A DNA stretch of 64,000 bases from the NCBI RefSeq assembly GCF_000406165.1, contig NZ_CM001977.1, forward strand, positions 954,789-1,018,788. Reading direction: 5' to 3'. How positions within the stretch are numbered: the first letter of the stretch is position 1; each line of letters starts with the position of its first letter. Below, in pieces: positions 1 to 8,377 of this stretch. The DNA is from Dickeya zeae NCPPB 2538 (GTDB taxonomy: Bacteria; Pseudomonadota; Gammaproteobacteria; Enterobacterales; Enterobacteriaceae). Under the pieces are notes generated by a model, which saw only the letters and a list, made by a program, of their open reading frames with translations, was not told where the DNA came from and did not search any database. A program made the translations under genes and the position numbers.

Positions 1-39
1 TCCGTCTTCTTACTTTTAGTATGATGCTGGTACATCAAT

Positions 40-116
<77 letters not shown>

Positions 117-129
117 TCCGTGGATGCGC

Positions 130-157
130 ACTATACTCCGCGTTCGATTCGATGCAA
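130..157 (-). promoter_or_regulatory. promoter of the initiator tRNA gene
   Basis: Read on the minus strand, TTGCAT (152-157) and TATAGT (130-135) are separated by 16 bp. A G+C-rich discriminator, GCGCATCC, follows the -10 box, as expected for a stringently controlled stable-RNA promoter. The tRNA begins 13 bases further on. Confidence 0.7.
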
Positions 158-328
158 CCTCTTTTTTCAAATAGTTTACGTTTTTACAGATAGATGGTGA
201 AAATCTCATCATGGTGTTTCTTTTTTAGACTGCTGAGGCCTGTTTTGTCATGATGCGTTTTATTACCTCCGTCTGTTTGCTATCGTTTTGCGTGGTTTCA
301 CACTCAAGAAAACAAGAGAGCACGGAAA

Positions 329-1489
329 ATGAAAGGATGGTGGGGGAAATACGTGTTGACCGGTGTGGTCATCGCGATTCTGGCAGGCTGCCAGACCCGG
401 CCCAGCGATCGCGGTCAACAGTATAAAGATGGGCGTCTTGATCAACCGCTGGAGTGGGTAAATACGCCGAATGCCAATGGCAAGCCGGTGAATGCAGGCG
501 ATTTTTCTCAGCAGATTAGCCAGATCCAGGCCTCCTCTCCCGGCCTCTATTCCCGTAACAGTGATATTTTTCAGGCTGTCCAAAACTGGCTCCAGTCTGG
601 TGGTGACACGCGCCAACTGACGCAATTCGGTCTCAATGCCTGGCAGATGGAAGGTGTCGACAGTTTCGGCAACGTGCAATTTACCGGTTATTACACCCCG
701 GTGGTGCAGGCGCGTCGCTACCGTCAGGGGGAATTCCGTTTCCCGTTGTATGCCATGCCGCGTGTGCGTAAAAACGGCCGTTTACCGGACCGTGCCGCCA
801 TTTATTCCGGCGCATTGAGCAACGAACTGGCTATCGCCTGGACCAATTCGCTGATGGACAACTTCATGATGGAAGTGCAGGGCAGCGGCTATGTTGATTT
901 TGGTGATGGTGGTCCTTTGACCTTTTTTGGTTATGCCGGCAAAAACGGCCATGCTTACCGCAGTATCGGCAAAATATTGATTGACCGAGGCGAAGTTCCC
1001 CGAGAAGAGATGTCGATGCAGGCCATTCGGCAGTGGGCCGATCGGCACTCCGAGGCGGAAGTGCGAGACCTGCTGGTGCAGAATCCTTCTTTTGTGTTCT
1101 TTAAGTCTATGGCATCAATGCCCGTGAAAGGGGCGAGCGCGGTACCACTGGTAGCGCGAGCGTCGGTCGCGTCTGACCGTTCATTAATACCGGCGGGTAC
1201 CACGTTGCTGGCGGAAGTCCCGCTGCTGGACGCACAAGGTAAGTTTACCGGTAAGTATGAGATGCGCCTGATGGTAGCGCTGGATGTGGGAGGCGCGATT
1301 AAAGGACAGCACTTCGACATTTATCAGGGGATCGGCCCGGAAGCGGGCCATGCCGCCGGGTTTTACAACCATTATGGCCGGGTATGGGTGCTGAAAAACG
1401 AGCAATCTTCCTCTGCCATGCCGTTGCTCAGTGCAAGCAATGGCGCAGCTGCAAGCCCCGGTGGGCTGATGGGCAGCAATCAAAATTAA
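329..1489 (+). CDS. mltA: membrane-bound lytic murein transglycosylase A (MltA)
   Basis: MltA is an outer-membrane lipoprotein that cleaves the beta-1,4 bond between MurNAc and GlcNAc in peptidoglycan and leaves a 1,6-anhydro end. The 386-residue product starts with a lipoprotein signal (lipobox LAGC, lipidated Cys21). Residues about 110-270 form the MltA barrel, including a GYYTP motif near residue 120. The C-terminal 3D domain carries ALDVGGAIKG (Asp319) and FDIYQG (Asp330), where the family's catalytic aspartate lies. Length is close to the E. coli protein (365). It is a single-gene unit between the initiator tRNA and a small accessory insert; a G+C-rich hairpin follows the stop. Confidence 0.95.
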   Translation: MKGWWGKYVLTGVVIAILAGCQTRPSDRGQQYKDGRLDQPLEWVNTPNANGKPVNAGDFSQQISQIQASSPGLYSRNSDIFQAVQNWLQSGGDTRQLTQFGLNAWQMEGVDSFGNVQFTGYYTPVVQARRYRQGEFRFPLYAMPRVRKNGRLPDRAAIYSGALSNELAIAWTNSLMDNFMMEVQGSGYVDFGDGGPLTFFGYAGKNGHAYRSIGKILIDRGEVPREEMSMQAIRQWADRHSEAEVRDLLVQNPSFVFFKSMASMPVKGASAVPLVARASVASDRSLIPAGTTLLAEVPLLDAQGKFTGKYEMRLMVALDVGGAIKGQHFDIYQGIGPEAGHAAGFYNHYGRVWVLKNEQSSSAMPLLSASNGAAASPGGLMGSNQN

Positions 1490-1497
1490 TGTGTGAC

Positions 1498-1522
1498 CCC
1501 GCCAGCGTTGTACGCTGGCGGG
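1498..1522 (+). terminator. hairpin after mltA, possible terminator
   Basis: A perfect 10-bp inverted repeat, CCCGCCAGCG / CGCTGGCGGG, with a TTGTA loop lies nine bases after the mltA stop. The tract after it (AATATATC) is A+T-rich but not a real U-run, so intrinsic termination may be inefficient. It separates convergent mltA and the GNAT gene. Confidence 0.5.
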
Positions 1523-1545
1523 AATATATCAACCGATAGCTTTTA

Positions 1546-2025
1546 TTAATCAATGGTTTTGACCATCGGGATGCACGGCAGTGAAAAGCCGCGTGGTGAC
1601 TGATAAAGACTGACCTCATCGCCTTCGAACCCCTGAGCGCGGTAAAACGGCGCGGCGTTAAGGCTGGCATCGAGCCTGATTTCCGCCAGACCCGCCGCGC
1701 GCGCCAGTGTTTCCAGATGCAGCATCATCCGTTTACCGACGCCTTGCCCCATCACATCCGGTTCAACGAACACCGCGTCTATCATTCCGGTATGAAGATT
1801 GATCATCCCGGTCCCGACAACCCGGGCGGCTATCTCTGCCAGATGAAAATGGTGGGTGACAGTGTTCTCAAATTTCTCGCTGAGTTCACCGCTGGTCCAC
1901 AGTTGTAGCTGTTCTGCCGTGTAATCGTGTCGGCAACCGTGCAAGATGGCGCGATTGCGCAGTTCAAATGCGGCCGGTGCATCGGCCCGGCGAGCCTTAC
2001 GCAGCGTGATGGTGGGCGTGTGCAT
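1546..2025 (-). CDS. GNAT-family N-acetyltransferase
   Basis: This 159-residue protein has the GNAT fold. The central acetyl-CoA pyrophosphate-binding motif is GQGVGKRM (about residues 94-101), preceded by the strand IDAVFVEPDVMG and followed by the C-terminal FYRAQGFEG element. The substrate cannot be read from the sequence; small amines and amino-acid-like compounds are common for this size class. Its ATG overlaps the stop of the upstream dehydrogenase gene by one base (TAATG), so the two are translationally coupled. With the neighbouring dehydrogenase and second GNAT gene it forms an insert between mltA and tcdA, which are adjacent in E. coli. Confidence 0.85.
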   Translation of the reverse strand: MHTPTITLRKARRADAPAAFELRNRAILHGCRHDYTAEQLQLWTSGELSEKFENTVTHHFHLAEIAARVVGTGMINLHTGMIDAVFVEPDVMGQGVGKRMMLHLETLARAAGLAEIRLDASLNAAPFYRAQGFEGDEVSLYQSPRGFSLPCIPMVKTID

Positions 2026-3038
2026 TACTCGGTTCCTGCAGCGGTATCATGAGAATGTGTGTCGGCAAGTGCGGCGTGGTTCACCAGATTGGTTGGGTGA
2101 CCGGCAGCAAACGCCACCACATTTTCGAAGGCGGTTTTAAAGTACAGCTCGTAGCTACCTCGTTCGACATAACCGATATGCGGTGTAGCCAGAACATTCG
2201 GCAGCGTTAGTAGCGGCTCGTTTTCTGACGTGGCTGGTTCATTGTCGAATACGTCCAGGGCTGCCTGTTTGCCTGGATGAGCTCGGAGTTCATGCCAGAG
2301 CGCGCCCGGCTCCACCAGTTCGGCACGGCTGATGTTGACGAACAGCGAGTCCGGTTTCATCAGTGCGAGGTCTTCCTGAGTGACGCAGTGGCGTGTGGCG
2401 GTGTTCAAACGCAGATGTAACGACAGAATATCCGCGCTGGCGAAAAAAGAGTCCTTGCTGTCGGTAGCGGTAAAACCGTGTTGGCGCGCCAGTTCACGCG
2501 ATGTATCACTGCCCCACACTAACACCGTCATTCCAAAGGCGGCAGCGTAGCGGGCGATACGCTGCCCGATTTTACCGTATCCCCAGATACCGAGCGTCAG
2601 ACCGTGTAAGGTTCTACCAAGCCCCAGTGGGCCGTTTTGCTGCCAATTACCCTGAGTCAACTGCGCATGATAACCAGGCAGATGGCGTGACGCCGCCATA
2701 ATAAGGCTCCAGCATAATTCCGCGGGCGCAATCGGTGAGCCGGTTCCTTCAGCCACCGCAACACCATGCCGGGTGCAAGCGCCTACATCAAGGTGCTGGC
2801 TTACTTTACCGGTCTGGCTGACCAGTTTTAGCGAAGGGAGCAGGCTCAACAGCGCGTCGGTGATACGCGTGCGTTCGCGAATTAGCACCAGCGCGTCAAC
2901 GTCCTGCAGTTGGGCCGCCAGTTGGGCGGTATCGGTATAGGTTTTATTCAGAATCCGGACCTGATGGCCTTGCAACAGCGAAAAGCAATCCAGTTGTCTG
3001 ACGACGTCCTGATAGTCATCCAGAATGGCAATGTTCAT
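2025..3038 (-). CDS. NAD-dependent D-2-hydroxyacid dehydrogenase
   Basis: The 337-residue protein matches the D-isomer-specific 2-hydroxyacid dehydrogenase family (phosphoglycerate dehydrogenase type, no regulatory C-terminal domain). The Rossmann motif is GYGKIG (about residue 153). The catalytic triad is visible as Arg in NISRAELV, Glu in DNEPATS and His in ATPHIGY. It would interconvert a 2-oxo acid and a D-2-hydroxy acid with NAD(P)H in the cytoplasm; the exact substrate is unknown. The gene is first in a short minus-strand pair with the downstream GNAT gene (1-base overlap). Confidence 0.88.
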   Translation of the reverse strand: MNIAILDDYQDVVRQLDCFSLLQGHQVRILNKTYTDTAQLAAQLQDVDALVLIRERTRITDALLSLLPSLKLVSQTGKVSQHLDVGACTRHGVAVAEGTGSPIAPAELCWSLIMAASRHLPGYHAQLTQGNWQQNGPLGLGRTLHGLTLGIWGYGKIGQRIARYAAAFGMTVLVWGSDTSRELARQHGFTATDSKDSFFASADILSLHLRLNTATRHCVTQEDLALMKPDSLFVNISRAELVEPGALWHELRAHPGKQAALDVFDNEPATSENEPLLTLPNVLATPHIGYVERGSYELYFKTAFENVVAFAAGHPTNLVNHAALADTHSHDTAAGTE

Positions 3039-3057
3039 GCTAATCCTTAACCGCGTT

Positions 3058-3504
3058 TTATGGTGTGTTGGGGAGGCAAGTCATGATGAACTCACGCTCG
3101 TTTTGGTCGGTGACCCGAAACCCCAGCCGGTGATACAGATGGCGGGCCGGGTTATTTTTCAGCACACTCAGCACCACCGACTGGTGTTGCGTGGATGCCT
3201 GAGCGAGCAGCTTTTCAATCAGTTGTTTGCCAAGCCCACGGTTTTGAAAATCCGGGTGGATTTGAATCTGCATCAGATACCAATGTTGCTCTTGCGGCAT
3301 GAAACAATACTTGAACAGCCCGGCAGGTTGTCCGTCGACCTCTACGATATGTGCGTGTTCGAACCCATAACGCACACGGCGCATCAGGCTCTCGGCGTCT
3401 GTCGCGGCACCAATATCCGTCAGGTATTTCCCCATGGTGAGCCAGCGTAGTTGTAGCAAAAAGTCGATATCGGATTCGGTGGCGGGGATCAGGTCAACAT
3501 GCAT
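3058..3504 (-). CDS. GNAT-family N-acetyltransferase
   Basis: The protein (148 residues from the chosen start) has a typical GNAT core: a QIQIHPDFQ strand leading into NRGLGKQLIEKLL, the acetyl-CoA-binding loop and helix, then a LYHRLGFRV C-terminal element. I chose the ATG at 3504 rather than one twelve codons upstream because GGAGA sits five bases before it (3505-3515). Substrate unknown. It is separated from the dehydrogenase gene by 19 bases on the same strand, so the three genes may be one unit. It is not similar enough to the gene at 1546 to suggest a recent duplication. Confidence 0.82.
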   Translation of the reverse strand: MHVDLIPATESDIDFLLQLRWLTMGKYLTDIGAATDAESLMRRVRYGFEHAHIVEVDGQPAGLFKYCFMPQEQHWYLMQIQIHPDFQNRGLGKQLIEKLLAQASTQHQSVVLSVLKNNPARHLYHRLGFRVTDQNEREFIMTCLPNTP

Positions 3505-3540
3505 GGTTTTTCTCCGGCAGCGCTGGGTTTCATGATGCAT

Positions 3541-3585
3541 CAGTAAGTAACGTTTCAGTAACTAACGTTTCAGTAGCTAACGTTA
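3541..3585. repeat. three tandem 15-bp repeats
   Basis: Three adjacent units follow the pattern CAGTAACTAACGTTT (3541, 3556, 3571), each differing by one or two bases. They lie between divergent genes (GNAT and tcdA). They may be a slippage repeat or tandem regulator sites; no known operator is recognised. Confidence 0.75.
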
Positions 3586-3767
3586 AAGTGCCACAGCTCG
3601 CCGGAGTTCGTCACCTGCCAGCGCGATAAATAGGGACCATGACGGAGCGGGGAGAGCGGTTGGACAACAGGATGGCCCACAGGTAACGCTTCTGGATAGG
3701 TATACGCTGCGTAAACCGTTTGACTGGGGTATCATCGCTGCCGTTTGTGATTGAAAGAAGGTGGGCG

Positions 3768-4595
3768 ATGAGTACGCAGTTATCCGAAAGTTATTTGCAG
3801 CGTTTTGGCGGTACGGCGCGATTGTACGGCCAGCGGGCGTTGTCGCTGTTTGCCGAGGCACATGTCTGTGTCATCGGTATCGGCGGGGTTGGTTCGTGGG
3901 CTGCTGAGGCGTTGGCTCGCACCGGTATCGGCGCAATAACCTTGATCGACATGGATGATGTGTGCGTCAGCAACACCAACCGGCAGATTCACGCCTTGCG
4001 CCAGCACACCGGGCAGTTGAAAACCGAGGTGATGGCACAGCGTATTCTGGCGATCAACCCGGAATGCAAGGTGACTTGCGTTGATGATTTCATCAGCGCG
4101 GATAACATGGCGGAACTGCTGGATAAGCGTTTTAGCTATGTGATTGACGCGATTGATAGCGTGCGCCCTAAAGCCGCACTGCTGGCCTGGTGCCGCCGTA
4201 ACAAGATTCCGGTGGTGACGACCGGCGGAGCGGGAGGGCAGATTGATCCTACTCGTATTGAAGTCGTCGATCTAGCGAAAACCATTCAGGATCCGCTGGC
4301 GGCCAAGCTGCGCGAGCGGTTAAAGCACGATTTCAATATCGTTAAGAACAGCAAAGGTAAGCTAGGGATCGACTGTGTGTTTTCCAGTGAGCCTCTGGTC
4401 TATCCGCAGCCGGATGGCTCGGTTTGCGCCTCACGCAGCACTGCTGATGGTGTAAAACGCATGGATTGTGCATCCGGTTTTGGTGCCGCGACGATGGTGA
4501 CTGCCACGTTTGGCTTTGTGGCTGTATCCCATGCGTTGAAAAAAATGGTGGCGCGTGATGCCCGTCAGGCTACGGCATCCAATCAGGATTCGTGA
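3768..4595 (+). CDS. tcdA: tRNA threonylcarbamoyladenosine dehydratase TcdA (CsdL)
   Basis: TcdA is an E1-like enzyme that uses ATP to cyclise t6A37 of ANN-decoding tRNAs to ct6A. The 275-residue product has the ThiF-type nucleotide motif GIGGVGSWAAEALAR near residue 32, a conserved NTNRQIHAL segment and the GTG-like TTGGAGGQIDP loop, and aligns with the 268-residue E. coli protein throughout. The start at 3768 is preceded by AAGGTGG and matches the family N-terminus; a longer reading frame to 3720 has no support. It converges on csdE, and the two 3' ends overlap by 13 bases. CsdA and CsdE form the sulfur-transfer pair that interacts with it. Confidence 0.95.
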   Translation: MSTQLSESYLQRFGGTARLYGQRALSLFAEAHVCVIGIGGVGSWAAEALARTGIGAITLIDMDDVCVSNTNRQIHALRQHTGQLKTEVMAQRILAINPECKVTCVDDFISADNMAELLDKRFSYVIDAIDSVRPKAALLAWCRRNKIPVVTTGGAGGQIDPTRIEVVDLAKTIQDPLAAKLRERLKHDFNIVKNSKGKLGIDCVFSSEPLVYPQPDGSVCASRSTADGVKRMDCASGFGAATMVTATFGFVAVSHALKKMVARDARQATASNQDS

Positions 4596-5026
4596 CTGGC
4601 GATCTCCTGGATGCGGTTGGCCAGCGCGGCCAGCCCGCCTGCACGCGAGGCGCTCAGTTCGGTGCGCAGACCCAGCGTATCGAACAGCGCCAGCGGGTCG
4701 CTCTGTCGTAGCGTCTGTGCCTGTTTACCCTCTACAGCCGTCAATATAATCGCCAGCAGTCCGCGCACAATGCGGCCATCGCTATCGCCATAGAAATGCA
4801 GTGTACCGTCCGTCTGGCGTTGATATCCCAGCCAAACGCGGTTTTCACAGCCAGACAGTTCAATCTGCTCCTGACGATAGGCTTCCGGTAGGGACGGCAA
4901 GGTTTTACTGAGCAGAATCAACTGGCGATACCGCTCTTCCCAGGAGCGACAGGCGCTAAACCGTGCTATCAATGCCGCTTCATCGATATCGGTACCAAAC
5001 GGGTGATGTGTGGAGTCGGTAGTCAT
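4583..5026 (-). CDS. csdE: sulfur acceptor protein CsdE (SufE family)
   Basis: CsdE accepts persulfide sulfur from the cysteine desulfurase CsdA and stimulates it. The 147-residue protein has the SufE fold signature, with the acceptor cysteine in LSGCENRVWLG (Cys60), followed by FYGDSDGRIVRGLLA. It lies three bases downstream of csdA on the minus strand, so the two are cotranscribed. The gene's 3' end overlaps tcdA on the opposite strand, an arrangement also seen in E. coli, where the three proteins form one functional set. Confidence 0.95.
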   Translation of the reverse strand: MTTDSTHHPFGTDIDEAALIARFSACRSWEERYRQLILLSKTLPSLPEAYRQEQIELSGCENRVWLGYQRQTDGTLHFYGDSDGRIVRGLLAIILTAVEGKQAQTLRQSDPLALFDTLGLRTELSASRAGGLAALANRIQEIASHES

Positions 5027-5029
5027 TAA

Positions 5030-6235
5030 TTAATCCATCAATAATTCGAGTGCTTTGTGGGTGGAATGGACCAGCTGGTCTACATCCTGCTGCTGGTTGT
5101 AGGGTGCAAATGAAGCACGTAACGTACCCGCGACCCCCAGCGCCGCCATCAGCGGTTGGGCACAGTGGTGGCCTGCCCGCAGCGCGATGCCGTCTTCTGC
5201 CAGCAATGTCACCAGATCATGGTGATGTACACCTTCTATAGTGAAGGACAGCAGGCTGGAATTGGGAGCCCGGAAGCTGCGAAAGCCGGGCAATACGCTC
5301 AGTTGCCGCTCCGCGTCGCTCGCTAACGTGATGCTGTGCTTGTCTGCGGCGATACGATCCTGTTGCTGCCACCAGTCAATCGCTGCCGCCAGACCGATAA
5401 CCCCGGCAATATGTGGCGTACCCGCTTCAAACCGTTGCGGGATCGATTGAGGCGTAAAACCGTCAAACGATACCGTCGTCATCATTTTTCCGCCACCTTG
5501 CCAGGGCGGCATGCTTTCCAACAGGTCAGGTTTGCCGTACAGCACGCCGATACCGGTCGGGCCATACAGTTTATGACCAGAGAAGGCATAAAAGTCGGCA
5601 TCTAACGCCGAGATATCCGTTTGCCCATGCGCAATACCTTGCGCGCCATCGACCATCACTACAGCACCAGCCTGATGTGCCAGTGTAATCGCGAGTCGCA
5701 GGTCCGGCATTCCGCCGGTCACATTCGACATCTGGCCAATTGCCAGCAGGCGGGTTCTGGTAGTGAGCAACGAGGGTAGCAGATGGAGGTGTGGTTGATG
5801 GTCTGCCCCAATCGGCAGTTTTACCACTCGCGCCCCTGTTTGCTGCGCCACCATCAGCCACGGGATCAGGTTCGCATGGTGCTCGGATTCACAGACCAGA
5901 ATTTCATCACCGGGCTGCAACCGGGGGCGGGCATAACATTGCGCCACCAGGTTGATGGCTTCCGTTGTCCCTTTCGTCCAGACAATGCTGCGCGCCTGCT
6001 GCGCGCCAATGAAGCTGGCGACTTTTTCGCGCGCCAGTTCAAACGATGCCGATAACTGGCGGGCAGCACGGTGCTGGCTGCGGTGCACATTACCTGTTTC
6101 ACTGGCGTAACACTGCTCAATTGCGGTGATGACGACGTCAGGTTTCAGCGCAGTGGCGGCGCTATCGAGATAGACGCCTGGCTGACGAAGTGCAGGAAAG
6201 TGCTGGCGAAAATATGGGGCATTGAACGGTTTCAT
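5030..6235 (-). CDS. csdA: cysteine desulfurase CsdA
   Basis: CsdA is a PLP enzyme (class V aminotransferase fold) that removes sulfur from L-cysteine or cysteine sulfinate and passes it to CsdE. Length is 401 residues, identical to E. coli. The PLP lysine is Lys222 in SGHKLYGPTG, the active-site cysteine is Cys358 in RAGHHCAQPLM, and the substrate-binding HH pair lies in CESEHHANLIPW. It is the first gene of csdA-csdE, divergent from the ygdI-like gene. It is the group II type, with a short active-site loop, like SufS. Confidence 0.96.
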   Translation of the reverse strand: MKPFNAPYFRQHFPALRQPGVYLDSAATALKPDVVITAIEQCYASETGNVHRSQHRAARQLSASFELAREKVASFIGAQQARSIVWTKGTTEAINLVAQCYARPRLQPGDEILVCESEHHANLIPWLMVAQQTGARVVKLPIGADHQPHLHLLPSLLTTRTRLLAIGQMSNVTGGMPDLRLAITLAHQAGAVVMVDGAQGIAHGQTDISALDADFYAFSGHKLYGPTGIGVLYGKPDLLESMPPWQGGGKMMTTVSFDGFTPQSIPQRFEAGTPHIAGVIGLAAAIDWWQQQDRIAADKHSITLASDAERQLSVLPGFRSFRAPNSSLLSFTIEGVHHHDLVTLLAEDGIALRAGHHCAQPLMAALGVAGTLRASFAPYNQQQDVDQLVHSTHKALELLMD

Positions 6236-6406
6236 GTCGATCCTCTGTTGAACGACAGATCCTGTCCCATTTTTGTGGCTGAAACAAGTTTAGGACGATC
6301 CTGAACGAAAACTGTGCACACCTTGCTACCCTTAACTTTGCTGGTTTTAGCGTTTAATAACGAAAAGTGCCGTGATTCAGGCATTAAAAATCACTGGGAG
6401 TTAATT

Positions 6407-6628
6407 ATGAAGAATAAGATTATCACTCTTATCGCGCTGGGTATGGTGTTGTCGTTGTCAGCCTGTTCCAGCAACTATGTGTTAGAAACCTCTGATGGGC
6501 GGACTATCGTTGCTAATGGTAAACCCAAAGTGGATGAGGAAACGGGCCTGATTAGTTACACCGACGCCTACGGTCATCATCAACAAATTAACCGTAATGA
6601 TCTGAAATCAATGACGGAAGCGAAGTGA
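6407..6628 (+). CDS. ygdI: YgdI/YgdR-family small lipoprotein
   Basis: This 73-residue protein has a lipoprotein signal with the lipobox LSAC (Cys20), then a DUF903 domain: SSNYVLETSDGRTIV followed by a short beta-rich stretch ending in NRNDLKSM. Function is unknown; the family consists of small SH3-like outer-membrane or periplasmic lipoproteins. The start at 6407 follows GGGAG (6396-6400). A longer frame to 6314 would bury the signal peptide and is rejected. The position between csdA and gcvB/gcvA matches ygdI of E. coli. Confidence 0.9.
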   Translation: MKNKIITLIALGMVLSLSACSSNYVLETSDGRTIVANGKPKVDEETGLISYTDAYGHHQQINRNDLKSMTEAK

Positions 6629-6658
6629 CGGATAGCGTCAGCGTAGACAATACAGACG

Positions 6659-6687
6659 AAAAAAAAGCACCGCAAAAATGCGGTGCT
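6659..6687 (-). terminator. intrinsic terminator of gcvB
   Basis: The 9-bp stem AGCACCGCA / TGCGGTGCT with a four-base loop is followed on the minus strand by a run of eight T residues. It forms the 3' end and Hfq-binding tail of GcvB. Confidence 0.95.
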
Positions 6688-6855
6688 ATGCAAAAATCAC
6701 TTAGACAGACAGGGTAAATGTACAGGAAATGATAAGGTAGCATCGCTACCACGTCTGAAATGCAGACAGTAAATAAATAGCAAACACAACATCACAACCA
6801 CAAGCCAAAAACACATCAGCTAGCTGGTGCGCTTTTCGTTCCGGCTCAGGGAAGT
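6659..6855 (-). ncRNA. gcvB: GcvB small regulatory RNA
   Basis: The minus strand reads as GcvB, an Hfq-dependent sRNA that represses many amino-acid and peptide transport mRNAs such as oppA and dppA. The 5' end ACTTCCCTGAGCCGGAACG nearly matches the E. coli RNA. The G/U-rich seed region R1 follows (GGCTTGTGGTTGTGATG, around 6810-6790). The conserved TTTCCTGTACATTTACCC and CTGTCTGTC elements come before a strong intrinsic terminator. About 197 nt, against 206 in E. coli. It is divergent from gcvA, its known activator, exactly as in E. coli. Confidence 0.97.
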
Positions 6856-6861
6856 GGCGCT

Positions 6862-6890
6862 ACTATAGGTATTTGCTGGTACATCCTCAA
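6862..6890 (-). promoter_or_regulatory. promoter of gcvB
   Basis: On the minus strand, TTGAGG (6885-6890) and TATAGT (6862-6867) are 17 bp apart. The -10 box ends six bases before the predicted first base of GcvB (6855). The region up to gcvA at 6980 would also hold the GcvA sites, which I could not delimit by eye. Confidence 0.7.
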
Positions 6891-6979
6891 CGGACAATTT
6901 ATAATGCATCGGATTACAAAAACTAATGGCAAATCGCGGTACTGCTACCGGGATAAGCCGCTTATGAAGAATCCGGTTT

Positions 6980-7906
6980 ATGTCGAAACGATTGCCGCCT
7001 CTCAATGCCCTACGTGTCTTTGATGCTGCTGCCCGCCACCTGAGCTTTACCCGTGCGGCCGAAGAGTTATTTGTTACCCAGGCTGCCGTCAGCCATCAGA
7101 TCAAATCGCTGGAGGATTTTCTCGGCCTGAAATTGTTTCGCCGTCGTAACCGTTCTTTGTTGCTGACGGAGGAAGGGCAGAGCTATTTTCTGGATATCAA
7201 GGAAATTTTTTCCGCGCTCAATGAGGCAACCCGCAAGTTGCAGGCACGCAGTGCTAAAGGTGCGCTAACCGTCAGCCTGCTGCCCAGCTTTGCCATCCAC
7301 TGGCTGGTCCCCCGTCTGTCGAGTTTTAATACCGAATACCCCGGTATTGATGTGCGAATTCAGGCTGTTGACCGTGAAGAAGAGCGGTTGTCTGACGATG
7401 TGGATGTGGCGATTTTTTACGGTCGGGGTAACTGGCCGGGGCTGCGAGTGGAAAAGCTGTACGCTGAGTATCTGCTACCGGTTTGTGCGCCGCAGTTACT
7501 GGCAGGAGAGCATCCGCTGAAAACGCCGGCGGATTTGGCATGGCATACGCTGTTGCATGATGCTTCTCGGCGCGACTGGCTGGCTTACACCCGCCAGCTA
7601 GGTATCGCACAAATTAATGTGCAGCAAGGGCCGATTTTTAGTCATAGTGCGATGGTGTTGCAGGCAGCGATCCACGGGCAGGGGGTGGCGCTGGCTAACA
7701 ATGTGATGGCACAGACGGAAATTGAGGCTGGCAGATTGGTGTGCCCGTTTAATGACGTGTTGGTCAGTAAAAATGCGTTTTATCTGGTTTGTCATGACAG
7801 TCAGGCGGAACTGGGTAAAATAGCCGCCTTTCGTCAGTGGATCCTGGCGCGGGCGGCCAGCGAACAGGAAAAATTCCGTTTCCGCTACGATAACACGGCG
7901 CGTTGA
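6980..7906 (+). CDS. gcvA: LysR-type regulator GcvA
   Basis: GcvA controls the glycine-cleavage operon gcvTHP and activates gcvB; its activity responds to glycine and purines, with GcvR as partner. The 308-residue protein has an N-terminal winged HTH (SFTRAAEELFVTQAAVSHQI, about residues 23-42) and a LysR substrate-binding domain from about residue 90. E. coli GcvA has 305 residues and the same N-terminus. It is transcribed divergently from gcvB. Rare odd feature: none seen. Confidence 0.95.
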   Translation: MSKRLPPLNALRVFDAAARHLSFTRAAEELFVTQAAVSHQIKSLEDFLGLKLFRRRNRSLLLTEEGQSYFLDIKEIFSALNEATRKLQARSAKGALTVSLLPSFAIHWLVPRLSSFNTEYPGIDVRIQAVDREEERLSDDVDVAIFYGRGNWPGLRVEKLYAEYLLPVCAPQLLAGEHPLKTPADLAWHTLLHDASRRDWLAYTRQLGIAQINVQQGPIFSHSAMVLQAAIHGQGVALANNVMAQTEIEAGRLVCPFNDVLVSKNAFYLVCHDSQAELGKIAAFRQWILARAASEQEKFRFRYDNTAR

Positions 7907-7989
7907 TCGACCGTTTTCGTTGCACATTCCGTTTACGCTGAACCCACCGGGTTCAGTCTCTTTTTCTTGATGATGGATACACTCGAACG

Positions 7990-8376
7990 ATGAACAGCCG
8001 TTTTATGCTGATATTCGCTGCCGTCAGTGGGTTTGTCTACGTGGCATTGGGCGCATTTGGCGCACATGTACTGAGCAAGTCGCTGGGCGAAGCTGAAATG
8101 TCCTGGTTGCATACCGGGCTCCAGTATCAGGCGTTTCATACGCTGGCGATTTTGGTGTTGTCGGTGATGATGCACCAACGGGCGAATGTCTGGTTTTACT
8201 GGAGTGCGGCGTTTCTGGCGTTAGGTACGCTGCTGTTTAGCGGCAGTCTGTATTGCCTGGCCTTGTCGCAGCTCAAACTATGGGTATTTGTCACCCCGGT
8301 AGGGGGCTTCTGCTTCCTGACGGGCTGGCTGTTACTGTTAATTGGAGCCTTACGCTTAAAGAAAAAGGCTGAGTAG
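7990..8376 (+). CDS. ygdD: DUF423 inner-membrane protein YgdD
   Basis: A 128-residue hydrophobic protein with about four transmembrane segments. It shows the conserved DUF423 pattern: ALGAFGAHVL near residue 20 and YQAFHTLAILVLS near residue 46. Function unknown. The stop lies one base before the rlmM start, so the two are cotranscribed, and the gcvA-ygdD-rlmM order is that of E. coli. Confidence 0.92.
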   Translation: MNSRFMLIFAAVSGFVYVALGAFGAHVLSKSLGEAEMSWLHTGLQYQAFHTLAILVLSVMMHQRANVWFYWSAAFLALGTLLFSGSLYCLALSQLKLWVFVTPVGGFCFLTGWLLLLIGALRLKKKAE

Positions 8377-8377
8377 C

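Noticed and set aside
3541..3585. CRISPR array
   Set aside because: Only three directly abutting 15-bp units without spacers; a simple tandem repeat.
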